A stretch of 64,000 bases of DNA from positions 140,770 through 204,769 of the forward strand of contig DHAE01000023.1 in NCBI GenBank assembly GCA_002397315.1, given 5' to 3'. The stretch is from Comamonadaceae bacterium UBA4962. Lineage in GTDB: Bacteria > Pseudomonadota > Gammaproteobacteria > Burkholderiales > Burkholderiaceae_C. The notes below the pieces were generated by a model, which was given only the letters and a program-made list of their open reading frames with translations, did no database searches and was not told where the DNA came from. Position numbers and translations under genes: made by a program. Below are positions 49,657 through 59,309 of this stretch, piece by piece. Numbering within the stretch: position 1 is the stretch's first letter; every line of letters starts with the position of its first letter.

Positions 49657-50394
49657 TCACACCCCCGCGACTCCAGCGGTCATGCCACCGCAGACATACA
49701 GCACCTGCCCCGTGACGAAACCGCTGCGCGCGTCGAGCAGATAGGAAACGGCATGCGCCACATCCTGGGGCGTGCCGACACGCTTCACCGGCACCGCGTC
49801 GATGATGGCCTGCGTGCGCGGCGCGCCGGGCGGGTTCGCGCGGTCGAACAGCTCGGTGCGGATGGGACCGGGGCCGATCGCGTTGGCCGTGATGCCGTGG
49901 CGCCCCAGCTCCAGCGCCCAGACGCGCGTCATGCCGATCAGGCCCGCCTTGGTGGCCGAATACGCGGTGCGCAGTTCCTTGCCGAGCGCGGCGCGCGAGG
50001 ACATGTTCACGATGCGTCCGAAGCCGGCCGCCTGCATGCCCGGAAGCAGCGCCTGCATGCACTGCAGGCTGCAGCGCAGGTTCAGCGCCACGGCCAGGTC
50101 GAACTGCTCCAGCGTCTGTTCGGCCGCCTCGGCCGGCACCACGATGCCGACGTTGTTGACCAGCCGCGTGATCGGGCCGCCGGCCAGCGCCTGCTGCAGC
50201 GCACGCGCGGTTTCCGCGGGGTTGGAGAGGTCCGCCTGGATGCCGCCGGGCACGTGGTCGACCACGCGGTCGATGACGACCGGCTCGTAGCCGTCGGCGC
50301 GGCAGCGCTCGGCCGTGGCGGCGCCGATGCCGGCGCCGCCGCCGGTGATGAGGACGCGCTCGCGCGCGGAAGTGGAGACAGGGGAAGTCGTCAT
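49657..50394 (-). CDS. Short-chain dehydrogenase/reductase
   Basis: A 245-residue classical SDR: cofactor motif TGGGAGIG (residues 18-25), NNVG (near 80), catalytic Ser in NMSSRAALG and the YSATK active-site tetrad element, then NAIGPGPIRTELF and a C-terminal GQVLYVCGGM. FabG-like oxidoreductases in catabolic operons typically oxidise a hydroxy intermediate. Substrate not determinable. ATG 50394 (MTTSPVS...) is downstream of the YciI gene by 47 bp. Confidence 0.92.
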   Translation of the reverse strand: MTTSPVSTSARERVLITGGGAGIGAATAERCRADGYEPVVIDRVVDHVPGGIQADLSNPAETARALQQALAGGPITRLVNNVGIVVPAEAAEQTLEQFDLAVALNLRCSLQCMQALLPGMQAAGFGRIVNMSSRAALGKELRTAYSATKAGLIGMTRVWALELGRHGITANAIGPGPIRTELFDRANPPGAPRTQAIIDAVPVKRVGTPQDVAHAVSYLLDARSGFVTGQVLYVCGGMTAGVAGV

Positions 50395-50441
50395 GGGGAA
50401 TCCTTCAGGGGAATAGGGGGTGTCGCGCGGCAGCATCCGGC

Positions 50442-50738
50442 TCACAGGTGGCACTGCCCGTCGACGTACGCCTTGCGCCAGCGCGTGAGCACCACGCGCT
50501 CGAACAGGCCGGCGGCGTGGAACGGGTCGGCTTCGATGAAGCGCAGCGCCTCCTCGCGCGAATCCAGCGCCACCACGTAGAGGCCGCCGCCCAGGTCACG
50601 GCCGTCGTCGTCCAGCTTGGCGCCGCAGGCCAGCAGCAGGGCCTTGTGGCGGTCCAGGAACTCCAGGTGCGCGGCGCGCGTGGCCTGGCGCACGTGCTGG
50701 TGGCCGGGCTTGTCGAAGGTTTCGATGATGAAGGGCAT
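50442..50738 (-). CDS. YciI family protein
   Basis: A 98-residue ferredoxin-like fold protein: MPFIIETFDKPGHQHVRQATRAAHLEFLDRHKALLLACGAKLDDDGRDLGGGLYVVALDSREEALRFIEADPFHAAGLFERVVLTRWRKAY. The conserved His and the DPF motif match the YciI family, which is distantly related to CatC and may act as a dehalogenase or isomerase. It sits among aromatic-pathway genes, so a small-molecule isomerisation is plausible. Start taken at MPFII (50738). Confidence 0.9.
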   Translation of the reverse strand: MPFIIETFDKPGHQHVRQATRAAHLEFLDRHKALLLACGAKLDDDGRDLGGGLYVVALDSREEALRFIEADPFHAAGLFERVVLTRWRKAYVDGQCHL

Positions 50739-50864
50739 GGCGTGTTCTTTCCGTGCGCGGCGGGCCGGCACATGGCGGCCGCCGGCGGTGCGGCGGCGGT
50801 GGTGGTTGCGGAAGGAATGTCCGGGGGCGCCGGGCCGGGGCCGAAACCCCGTGACGCCCCGGGC

Positions 50865-51938
50865 TCAGACCGTGGCGACCGGCGTCACGGGCGAGCCCAC
50901 GGCACCGGGCAGGTTCAGCGGCGGGGCCGTCAGCAGGAAGCGGTGGCGGCCGTGGGCCCGCAGCCATTCGGCCAGCGGCGTGAGGTGCCAGAGTTCGCCC
51001 AGGTGCACGCCGAGCTTGAACAGGCAGTGCTCGTGCAGCGGCAGTGCCGCGCAGCAGGCCGCAGCGCCCGGCCGCGCGGGATGCGCTTCCACGGCGTAGT
51101 TGTCGGCCGCGATGGCGGCGAGGCCGCTGTCGGTGATCCACTGCAGCAGCTTCTCGTCGCGGCCGTCCAGCACCGCGCAGGCGTCGTGCAGCGCCTGTGG
51201 ATCGGGATGCCGCCGCATGCCCAGCACCACGTCGGCGAAGCCCGTGTGCAGGCAGACGATGTCGCCCGGCTCCACCGCCACGCCGTCCTGCTCCAGCACG
51301 CGCATCAGCGTGTCGTGGCCGACCAGCGTGCGCGCATCGCCCAGGTGGGCGCGCAGGTCCACCATCACGCCGCGGCCCTGCACGCCCGTGCGGGCCATGC
51401 CTTCGATGCCGAGCGCATGCGCGGCCGAGGTACTTGCCGCGGGACCGGGGGACATGGGCGCGCCCGCGTCGCGCACGTCGTGCGGGCCGACCACGTCGCG
51501 GCCCGCGGCGTAGCCGTTGTAGTAGAGCGCCTCGGGCAGTCCGTCGCCGTTGGCGTCGAACATCGAGCCGGCATGCGCCAGGCTGTCCCATTGGGTCGAG
51601 TACTGCAGGTGCAGGATCGCCAGATCGTCGGAAAGCACGTCGGTGCGGCCCGGCTCGAGCTCGGCCAGCAGGCAGTTGAAATTCACCCGCCCCTTGCGCA
51701 GCGTGGGCCGCAGCACGGGCGGATGCCGGTTGGGATTGAGCGCGCTGCCGCCGGGATAATCGAGCGGCAGGCTCAGCGCGAAGCTCAATCCCTCGTGCAC
51801 CTCGGCCACGCCCTGGCGCACCTTGGCGGGCGTCAGCAGGTTCAGGCGCCCCAGTTGGTCGTCGGGCCCGAAGTCGCCCCAGTTGGAGCCGGGCGGCCGG
51901 TGCTTCCAGCGGGGGTGGGCGGGCTGTGGCTGTTCCAT
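50865..51938 (-). CDS. Cyclase family (kynurenine formamidase-like) metal-dependent hydrolase
   Basis: A 357-residue cyclase-family protein. It contains DQLGRLNLLTPAKV, TQWDSLAHAG (the HxGTHxD-like metal motif is here degenerate as LHLQYSTQWDSLAHAG), RGVMVDL, LHTGFADV, and GLAAIAADNYAVEAHP with ELWHLTPLAEWL. Family members hydrolyse amides or lactones. It is 10 bp downstream of pcaD and may process an early ring-cleavage intermediate that flows to 3-oxoadipate. The substrate is not known. Confidence 0.85.
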   Translation of the reverse strand: MEQPQPAHPRWKHRPPGSNWGDFGPDDQLGRLNLLTPAKVRQGVAEVHEGLSFALSLPLDYPGGSALNPNRHPPVLRPTLRKGRVNFNCLLAELEPGRTDVLSDDLAILHLQYSTQWDSLAHAGSMFDANGDGLPEALYYNGYAAGRDVVGPHDVRDAGAPMSPGPAASTSAAHALGIEGMARTGVQGRGVMVDLRAHLGDARTLVGHDTLMRVLEQDGVAVEPGDIVCLHTGFADVVLGMRRHPDPQALHDACAVLDGRDEKLLQWITDSGLAAIAADNYAVEAHPARPGAAACCAALPLHEHCLFKLGVHLGELWHLTPLAEWLRAHGRHRFLLTAPPLNLPGAVGSPVTPVATV

Positions 51939-51948
51939 CGAAGCGGTC

Positions 51949-52746
51949 CTAATCCCTTTGCAGAAAATCCGCGAGCGCGGTATCGAAGGCCTGCGGCGCT
52001 TCGAGGTTCGACAGGTGCGATGCCGGCAGCTCGGCCAGCCGCGCGCCCGCGATGGCGGCCTGCATGGCCTGCGCATCCGCCACCGTGGTGACCGGATCGG
52101 CCTGTCCGGCAATCAGCAGGGTCGGCACGGAGATGCCGCCGATCGCATCGCGCAGATCAGCCTGCGCCAGCGCTTCGCAGCAGGCGGCATAGCCTTCCGG
52201 CGCGATGCCGGCCAGCCAGCCCTGGGCGCGCCGCACCACCTCGGGCCGCGCGCCGGCGAAGGCATCGGTGAACCAGCGCCCGGGTGCCGAGGCGGCGAGC
52301 TCGGCCATGCCGGCCGCGCCCTTCTCGCGCACCAGCGCGGCGCGGGTGGCCCAGCCGTCGGCCGTGCCGATCTTCGCGGCGCTGTTGGCCACCACGAGGC
52401 GCTCCAGGCGCTGCGGCGCGTTCACGCCCAGCCAGAGGCCCGTGAGGCCGCCCATCGAGATGCCGCAGAAGCCCGCCCGGCCGATGCCCAGGGCATCGAG
52501 CAGCGCGACCACGTCGCCGCCGAGCTGTTCGACCGTGTACGGCCCCGGCGACACCACGCTGCCGCCATGGCCGCGCGTGTCGTAGCGCACCACGCGGTGC
52601 GTGCGCGCGAACCGTTCGGCCTGCGCGTCCCACATCTCCAGCGTGGTGCCCAGCGAATTGGAGAACACCAGGGCCGGCGCGCCCGCGGGCCCGTCGACCC
52701 GCACGCGGAAACTCCCGGCAGCGGTCTGCAGCAGGCCGTCCGTCAT
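51949..52746 (-). CDS. pcaD: 3-oxoadipate enol-lactonase
   Basis: A 265-residue alpha/beta hydrolase: LVFSNSLGTTLEMWDAQAERFARTHRVVRYDTRGHGGS, nucleophile elbow GISMGG (near residue 96), GLWLGVNAPQRLERLVVANSAAKIGT and C-terminal ASHLSNLEAPQAF with the catalytic His. These blocks are distinctive for PcaD, which hydrolyses 3-oxoadipate enol-lactone to 3-oxoadipate. It lies 11 bp after pcaF on the same strand. Confidence 0.94.
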   Translation of the reverse strand: MTDGLLQTAAGSFRVRVDGPAGAPALVFSNSLGTTLEMWDAQAERFARTHRVVRYDTRGHGGSVVSPGPYTVEQLGGDVVALLDALGIGRAGFCGISMGGLTGLWLGVNAPQRLERLVVANSAAKIGTADGWATRAALVREKGAAGMAELAASAPGRWFTDAFAGARPEVVRRAQGWLAGIAPEGYAACCEALAQADLRDAIGGISVPTLLIAGQADPVTTVADAQAMQAAIAGARLAELPASHLSNLEAPQAFDTALADFLQRD

Positions 52747-52757
52747 GGCGCCTCCGC

Positions 52758-53969
<1,212 letters not shown>

Positions 53970-54006
53970 GGGTTTCGTCTCCTGTGGAATGGCGGTGTCG
54001 TGTCGG

Positions 54007-54657
54007 TCAGGCGGCGGCCCGGACGGGCAGCCCGATCAGCTCTTCGAGCGCGGTGCGATCGAGGCCCGGCACGGCATCGACGAACACCAGGCCCTCGGGC
54101 GTGCAGGCCAGCGTGGCCAGGTCGGTGTATATGCGCTTCACGCAGCCGATGCCGGTGAGCGGGTAGGTGCACTGCGCGACGATCTTCGGCTGGCCCTGCT
54201 TGGTGAGCAGGTCCATCATCACCCAGGTCTGCTTCGCGCCGATGGCGAGGTCCATCGCGCCGCCCACGGCGGGGATGGCGCCGGGCTCGCCGGTGCTCCA
54301 GTTGGCCAGGTCGCCCGTGGCCGACACCTGGAAGGCGCCCAGCACGCAGATGTCCAGGTGGCCGCCGCGCATCATCCCGAAGCTGTCGGCATGGTGGAAG
54401 TACGCGCCGCCCGGCAGCAGCGTGACGGGCTGCTTGCCCGCGTTGATCAGGTCGTAGTCCTCCTCGCCCGCGGCCGGCGCCGGGCCCATGCCCAGGATGC
54501 CGTTCTCGCTCTGCAGGATGACTTCGCGGCCCTCGGGGATGTGGTTGGCCACGAGCGTCGGCTGGCCGATGCCCAGGTTCACGACGGCGCCGTCGTGGAT
54601 GTCCTGCGCCACGCGGCGGGCGAGTTCGTCCTTGCTTCGTTTCTGGTAGCTGCTCAT
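54007..54657 (-). CDS. pcaJ: 3-oxoadipate CoA-transferase subunit B
   Basis: A 216-residue CoA-transferase small subunit: GAVVNLGIGQPTLVANHIPEGREVILQSENGILGMGPAP carries the catalytic Glu (in SENG), followed by AFQVSATGDLANW and KQTWVMMDLL. With PcaI it transfers CoA from succinyl-CoA to 3-oxoadipate. ATG 54657 (MSSYQKRSKDEL) lies 29 bp after the pcaI stop. Confidence 0.94.
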   Translation of the reverse strand: MSSYQKRSKDELARRVAQDIHDGAVVNLGIGQPTLVANHIPEGREVILQSENGILGMGPAPAAGEEDYDLINAGKQPVTLLPGGAYFHHADSFGMMRGGHLDICVLGAFQVSATGDLANWSTGEPGAIPAVGGAMDLAIGAKQTWVMMDLLTKQGQPKIVAQCTYPLTGIGCVKRIYTDLATLACTPEGLVFVDAVPGLDRTALEELIGLPVRAAA

Positions 54658-54686
54658 GCTGTCTTCTCCACGGCGCGCGGTGCGCG

Positions 54687-55388
54687 TCAGGCCGATTTCT
54701 TGAAGCCGCCGGCCCGGGTGGCCACGCGGTCGATCTTCACCACGCGGCTCACGTAGATGCCGGGCGTGACGATGGCTTCCGGGTCCAGCGCGCCGAGCTC
54801 CGCCACCTCGTGCACCGTGGCCACCGTGCAGCGCGCGGCCGTCGCCATGACGGGGCCGAAGTTGCGCGCCGACATGCGGTAGGTCAGGTTGCCCCAGCGG
54901 TCGCCGCGCTCGGCCTTGATGAGCGCCACGTCGCCGTGGATCGGGTACTCCAGCACGTACTGCCGGCCGTCGATCTCGCGCGTTTCCTTGCCTTTGGCGA
55001 GCTCGGTGCCGTAGCCCGTGGGGCAGAAGAACGCGCCGATGCCGGCCCCGGCCGCGCGCAGGCGCTCGGCCAGGTTGCCCTGGGGCACCAGTTCCAGTTC
55101 CAGCTGGCCGCTGCGGTAGAGGCCGTCGAACACGTGGCTGTCCACCTGGCGGGGAAAGCTGCAGATGATCTTGCGCACGCGGCCCGTCTTGAGCAGCGCG
55201 GCCAGGCCCGTGTCGCCGTTGCCGGCGTTGTTGTTCACCACCGTGAGGTCGCGCGCGCCCTGGGCGATGAGGCCGTCGATCAGCTCGCCCGGAATGCCCG
55301 CGGTGCCGAAGCCGCCGATCAGCACCGTGGCACCATCCCGCACGTCCGCCAGGGCCTCGGCCACCGAATCGGTCAGTTTGTCGATCAT
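54687..55388 (-). CDS. pcaI: 3-oxoadipate CoA-transferase subunit A
   Basis: A 233-residue CoA-transferase large subunit: ATVLIGGFGTAGIPGELIDGL with the glycine-rich CoA loop near residue 22, NNNAGNGDTGLAALL, and VAELGALDPEAIVTPGIYV. It is the first gene of the ten-gene minus-strand run and divergent from the IclR regulator, with the shared operator in between. Acts as a heterodimer with PcaJ. Confidence 0.95.
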   Translation of the reverse strand: MIDKLTDSVAEALADVRDGATVLIGGFGTAGIPGELIDGLIAQGARDLTVVNNNAGNGDTGLAALLKTGRVRKIICSFPRQVDSHVFDGLYRSGQLELELVPQGNLAERLRAAGAGIGAFFCPTGYGTELAKGKETREIDGRQYVLEYPIHGDVALIKAERGDRWGNLTYRMSARNFGPVMATAARCTVATVHEVAELGALDPEAIVTPGIYVSRVVKIDRVATRAGGFKKSA

Positions 55389-55440
55389 GGAAAAGTCCTT
55401 CGTTCCGAACGCCCGGCATTCCCGAAAACCGGGTATGCTT

Positions 55441-55470
55441 TTGTTCGCATATAGAACAATTGTTCGCTAA
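55441..55470. promoter_or_regulatory. Three-repeat PcaR/PcaU-like operator
   Basis: Three 10-bp units follow one another: TTGTTCGCAT, then ATAGAACAAT (the inverse of ATTGTTCTAT), then TGTTCGCTAA. An inverted pair plus one direct copy is the layout known for IclR-type regulators such as PcaU. The element contains the perfect palindrome GAACAATTGTTC. It lies between pcaI and the IclR gene and could control both. Confidence 0.75.
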
Positions 55471-55491
55471 AAGAATCATACGCCACACGCC

Positions 55492-56337
55492 ATGCAAAGC
55501 GATCCCCCTCTCATGGAAAACCCTGATGCCGGTGCCCACGCGGAAACGCCGGGCTCGGAGGCCTCGCCGCGGCCCGGGGACAGCTACGTGCAGTCGTTCG
55601 CGCGCGGCCTCGCGGTGATCCGCTCCTTCAGCGCCGCCGCGCCGCAGCAGACGCTGAGCGAGGTGGCCGCCGCCTCCGGCCTCACGCGCGCCGGGGCCCG
55701 CCGCATCCTGCTCACGCTGCAGACGCTGGGTTACGTGGAGAGCGACGGCCGGCTGTTCCGTCTCACGCCGCGCATCCTCGACCTGGGCTTCGCCTACCTC
55801 TCCTCCATGCCCATCTGGGACCTGGCGGAACCCTCGATGGAAGCGCTGGCCGACCAGGTGCGCGAGTCGTGCTCGGCCGCCGTGCTCGACGGCCACGACA
55901 TCGTCTACGTGCTGCGCGTGCACACCCACAAGATCATGAGCACCAACCTCGGCGTGGGCTCGCGGCTGCCGGCGTTCTGGACCTCGATGGGCCGGATGCT
56001 GCTCGCCGATCTGCCCGAAGAACGGCTGGCCGCCCTGCTGCGCGACCTGCCCCGCCGCCGCTTCACGCCCCGCACGGCGCTGGACGACGCGGACCTGCTC
56101 GCGCGCATCCGGGCCGCGCGCACCCAGGGCTGGTGCCTGATCGACCAGGAACTCGAAGAGGGCCTGATCTCCGTGGCGGCGCCCCTGCGCGACCGCGCGG
56201 GCCGCACCGTGGCCGCGCTCAACATCAGCGGCCAGGCCAACCGCACCAGCGCGAAGGTGATGCAGCGCGAACTGCTGCCCGCGCTGCTGCGCACGGCCGA
56301 GACCATCTCGCGGCTGCTGGGCACGCGGCGGGGCTGA
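55492..56337 (+). CDS. pcaR: IclR family regulator, PcaR-like
   Basis: A 281-residue IclR protein. The N-terminal winged helix (YVQSFARGLAVIRSFSAAAPQQTLSEVAAASGLTRAGARRILLTLQTLGYV) and the ligand-binding C-domain (RVHTHKIMSTNLGVGSRLPAFWTSMGRMLLA and EGLISVAAPLRDRAGRTVAALNIS) are characteristic of PcaR/PobR/CatR-type regulators of the beta-ketoadipate pathway. It is divergent from pcaI over a three-repeat operator. ATG at 55492; a second ATG at 55513 is possible. Confidence 0.88.
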   Translation: MQSDPPLMENPDAGAHAETPGSEASPRPGDSYVQSFARGLAVIRSFSAAAPQQTLSEVAAASGLTRAGARRILLTLQTLGYVESDGRLFRLTPRILDLGFAYLSSMPIWDLAEPSMEALADQVRESCSAAVLDGHDIVYVLRVHTHKIMSTNLGVGSRLPAFWTSMGRMLLADLPEERLAALLRDLPRRRFTPRTALDDADLLARIRAARTQGWCLIDQELEEGLISVAAPLRDRAGRTVAALNISGQANRTSAKVMQRELLPALLRTAETISRLLGTRRG

Positions 56338-56400
56338 GGGGCGCAGACCGGGGCTTCGCCCCCCAGCCCCGCTACGGAACACGGGGCCGCACGTGCGGTC

Positions 56401-56425
56401 TTCGCGGAACGCTCCGGGACTTCGC
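56401..56425 (+). promoter_or_regulatory. Perfect PIP box (HrpX/HrpB-type regulator site)
   Basis: TTCGC-N15-TTCGC, both half-sites perfect and the spacing exactly 15. This is the plant-inducible promoter consensus recognised by the AraC-type HrpX/HrpB activators in plant pathogens, Acidovorax included. It is 65 bp before the chaperone-like start codon, the usual distance. A clear -10 is not visible at the preferred spacing. A short hairpin (GGGGC-TTC-GCCCC, 56350-56362) after the IclR gene is upstream of it. Confidence 0.8.
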
Positions 56426-56490
56426 GCCCGAAGCGGTCCCTGGCCGGTGCGCGAGAAAAAATGGTGGCATTCGTCAATGAAGGCCATCCC

Positions 56491-57423
56491 ATGGACCGCA
56501 CGCCACAACCGCCGCTCTCCGCCACGTCCTCCGCATGGCTGCGCGATGCCGCACTGCAGTTCGGTACGCCGGCCATCGCGCAAGCGTTCTCGGCGGCGCT
56601 TCCCGCCGAACTCGATGGCATCTCGATCGCTCCCGTGCTGCTTCAGGAAGAACCCGTGGAGCAATGGGCCCTGGTCGCTGCGCTGCCCCGGCCGCCCGGC
56701 GTCGAAGAACCCGTTTGGACCACGCTGCTGCTGCACCTCAATCCGTTGGCCATGGCGACCGCCCCGCTCGGTATCGGGACGGACGCAGCCGGCGGAGCGC
56801 TCGCCGTGTACCGCGTGCCCTCTGCGCACACCGGAGACGCGTCGCTGCTGGCGCAGGACCTGTTCGTGCTCAGCTACTTCAGCGGCCTGCTGCGCGAATG
56901 CGCGACCACGGTCCAGGACCACCTGCCCGCCATGCTCGACGCCCGCGCCCGGCACCCGGCACCGGAAGGTGACACGGCCGCGGCCAGCGGTGCGGCGGGG
57001 CTGCCGCCGCTCCCCGGTGCGATGGCTGCGGCGGTCCACGCGCAACTGGACGCCGGCTGGCACCGGCCGCTGCTGCAGCAGGCTTTCCGCGCACTGGGAG
57101 CCGAGCCGGGCGGCGTCCGCGAGGTGCCGCTGGCCGAGTGCGTCCGCTGGAGGGGGACCGAGGTGCAGATCGTCGCCTGTGGCGACGGCCGCACGCTGCT
57201 GCTTTCCGCCCTGCTGCAGCGGTCCCTGGCGGACATGGAGGCACGGCTCGCAGCCCTGGCCGCCAATGCGGAACTGATGCTCATCGCTGGCTGCAGCCTG
57301 GGCGTCTCGCCGGAAGGAACGCTCGTGCAGACACGCTGGAACGCCTCGGGCATGGACGGCGACGATCTGGCTGCCCAGCTCGACGGCTTCGCCACGCTAG
57401 CGACATGCATGGACGGCGCCTAG
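56491..57423 (+). CDS. Candidate type III secretion chaperone with duplicated domain
   Basis: A 310-residue acidic cytoplasmic protein that I do not recognise by sequence. Two halves (about 10-135 and 175-305), joined by an Ala/Pro-rich linker, each show the helix-strand-strand-strand-helix pattern of class I type III chaperones. In the first, LDGISIAPVLLQEEPVEQWALVAALP and TTLLLHLNPL precede a long helix. The second has VREVPLAECVRWRGTEVQIVACGDGRTLLLSALLQRSLADMEARL. ATG 56491 was chosen because GAAGG lies 7 bp upstream; an ATG at 56461 is possible. It is PIP-box driven and 44 bp from the candidate effector. Confidence 0.6.
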   Translation: MDRTPQPPLSATSSAWLRDAALQFGTPAIAQAFSAALPAELDGISIAPVLLQEEPVEQWALVAALPRPPGVEEPVWTTLLLHLNPLAMATAPLGIGTDAAGGALAVYRVPSAHTGDASLLAQDLFVLSYFSGLLRECATTVQDHLPAMLDARARHPAPEGDTAAASGAAGLPPLPGAMAAAVHAQLDAGWHRPLLQQAFRALGAEPGGVREVPLAECVRWRGTEVQIVACGDGRTLLLSALLQRSLADMEARLAALAANAELMLIAGCSLGVSPEGTLVQTRWNASGMDGDDLAAQLDGFATLATCMDGA

Positions 57424-57467
57424 CCCCTCCGCGCTGCATTGACACCTCCCAACATCCGGAGCACACC

Positions 57468-59249
57468 ATGGTCCGCCCCACCACGTCCTCGACATCGCCC
57501 GTTCATCTGCCCGCCTCGCCCGGCCACGGGACGACCCAGCCCGGCAACCAGCCGGGATCGCCCGAGGTGCGCCCCGGCAGCCGGCGCATGGCGGAGACGG
57601 AGCTGCAGCACAACCCGCGCGCCTCGACCGCCTCCTCCCCCCCGGTAGCGGGGAGCAGGCCGTCCCGGGCGGAGGCACCGGCACGAGACCCCGGCGAGCT
57701 GTCGCGGAGCGCCATGCGCTCCGGCACCGATCTCGAAGCCGGCACGGCCGCAGCGCCGCCGGAGGCACGGAGTGCCGCCTCCCGCCTGATGCGGACGGGG
57801 CGGCAGTGGGCCTCCGGGGCCGTGAACCTCGCGCAGGGCTCCGTCGCGCAGGTCAGGGACGGCACCACGGCAGGTGCCGCGTACGTCAGAAACAAGGCGG
57901 TTGCCGGCCAGCAGTACGCCGCGCAGAAGATGGCGCAGGGAGCCCATTACGCGGCGGCGAAGGCGCAGCAGGGCTGGGAAGCCACCAGCGCTTTCGCGCA
58001 ACGCGGCGCCCAGGATCTCGTCGGCGACCGGCTCCCCAGCCGGGCCGCGGTCGGCGCCTTTGCCGGTCACACGCTTCAGCAATTGCTCACCTGCGGCATA
58101 CCGACGTTTTCCCGGGAATATGCGATGCTGCAGATCTACCGCGGCATCGTGAACTCCAAATTCGCGCAGGACAATCCGTTCGCCGTGGTGGGCATGCAGA
58201 GCGCAGTGTCCATGATGGCCATCGTGGCACACGCGAAGCTGCGGCACGCCCGGATGGACCGCGATCCCGAAGCGGCGGTCAAGGGGCATTTCGGCCTCAC
58301 CAACGCCCAGTGGGAAGCCCTGCCTCCCGAGGCCCGGCAAAAGCGCATCGCCGTGCAGCAGGCCGACTCGCGCCGGGTGACGGCCAACCAGGTCATCGCC
58401 GAAATGGGCAACTTCACCATGGGCTCGGTCGCGGCAGCGCACGGAGACCCCACCGTCGCCGCACGGATCTTCGCCACGCAGGCACGCAACGTCATCTATG
58501 CCGGGATGCGCGAGCTGATGCAGGCCAGCATCAAGTTCGTGGACACCCGCGGGCCCGCCACCAGCGGCGTCAACGATGCGAACATGAGTTCCATGGCGGC
58601 GGTCTACACCCTGATGACCATGGGGGCCAGCACGGCCTCGGATGCCGTGGTCACGGCGGCGCTGAGCGCGCGCTCTGTCGGGCTCAACGGCCTGCAGTTC
58701 CGGACGGCCGACACCGTCAATCCGCTGCGCACGCCGCAATTGAACAACGCCGCGCTGGTCGCCGTGATCCGCGCCCTGTTCAACACATCGGTGGAAGTGA
58801 TCGACGCGGGTGTCGGAAAGCACTACGAAACCAAGCAGGTGGGAGCGCAGCAGGTCTGGAATTCGGGCGACAAACTGCCGTTCAAGGACCACGACCGCGT
58901 GTTCGACCATTCCATCGCCCGGTTCTCCTGGAACCAGTTGGCCGGCATGGCCAACCTGGCGGTGCAGCAGGTCGGCAAAGCCGCGGGACTGAATGCCTCC
59001 GCCCCTGCGGTGACCTCGTTCCTGGGGGTGGGATCGACGGCCGCGGCCTTTGGCCTGGCCTACCGCAACACGAACCAGACCTATCAGGCGCACGCCAGGG
59101 TGCGCTCGGCCGTCGCCGCTGCCGCCCAGCAGGCCGCACGGCCCGCGCAGGCGGAACAGGCCGCGCCCGCTGCACCCAGGGTCACGCTGACGGACATCGT
59201 GGAGGAAGCCCCTCCTCCGGCCCCGCGGGAGCGGCGCCACAGTTTCTGA
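57468..59249 (+). CDS. Candidate type III secreted effector
   Basis: A 593-residue protein with no recognised enzymatic motif. Residues 1-95 are rich in Ser, Thr, Pro and Gly and poor in acidic residues, as in type III signals. From about residue 100 it becomes helical with amphipathic and hydrophobic stretches (QLLTCGIPTFSREYAMLQIYRGIVN, AVVGMQSAVSMMAIVAHAKL, and SSMAAVYTLMTMGASTASDAVVTAAL). A Pro-rich acidic tail (EEAPPPAPRERRHSF) ends it. GGAG lies 8 bp before the ATG. It follows the chaperone-like gene by 44 bp, behind a perfect PIP box. Effector status is inference. Confidence 0.65.
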   Translation: MVRPTTSSTSPVHLPASPGHGTTQPGNQPGSPEVRPGSRRMAETELQHNPRASTASSPPVAGSRPSRAEAPARDPGELSRSAMRSGTDLEAGTAAAPPEARSAASRLMRTGRQWASGAVNLAQGSVAQVRDGTTAGAAYVRNKAVAGQQYAAQKMAQGAHYAAAKAQQGWEATSAFAQRGAQDLVGDRLPSRAAVGAFAGHTLQQLLTCGIPTFSREYAMLQIYRGIVNSKFAQDNPFAVVGMQSAVSMMAIVAHAKLRHARMDRDPEAAVKGHFGLTNAQWEALPPEARQKRIAVQQADSRRVTANQVIAEMGNFTMGSVAAAHGDPTVAARIFATQARNVIYAGMRELMQASIKFVDTRGPATSGVNDANMSSMAAVYTLMTMGASTASDAVVTAALSARSVGLNGLQFRTADTVNPLRTPQLNNAALVAVIRALFNTSVEVIDAGVGKHYETKQVGAQQVWNSGDKLPFKDHDRVFDHSIARFSWNQLAGMANLAVQQVGKAAGLNASAPAVTSFLGVGSTAAAFGLAYRNTNQTYQAHARVRSAVAAAAQQAARPAQAEQAAPAAPRVTLTDIVEEAPPPAPRERRHSF

Positions 59250-59309
59250 GGCGGCACCCTCCGGCCAATCCGCGCGCGCCGGGGCTGCCGTGCTACGCTG
59301 CGCGGCATC

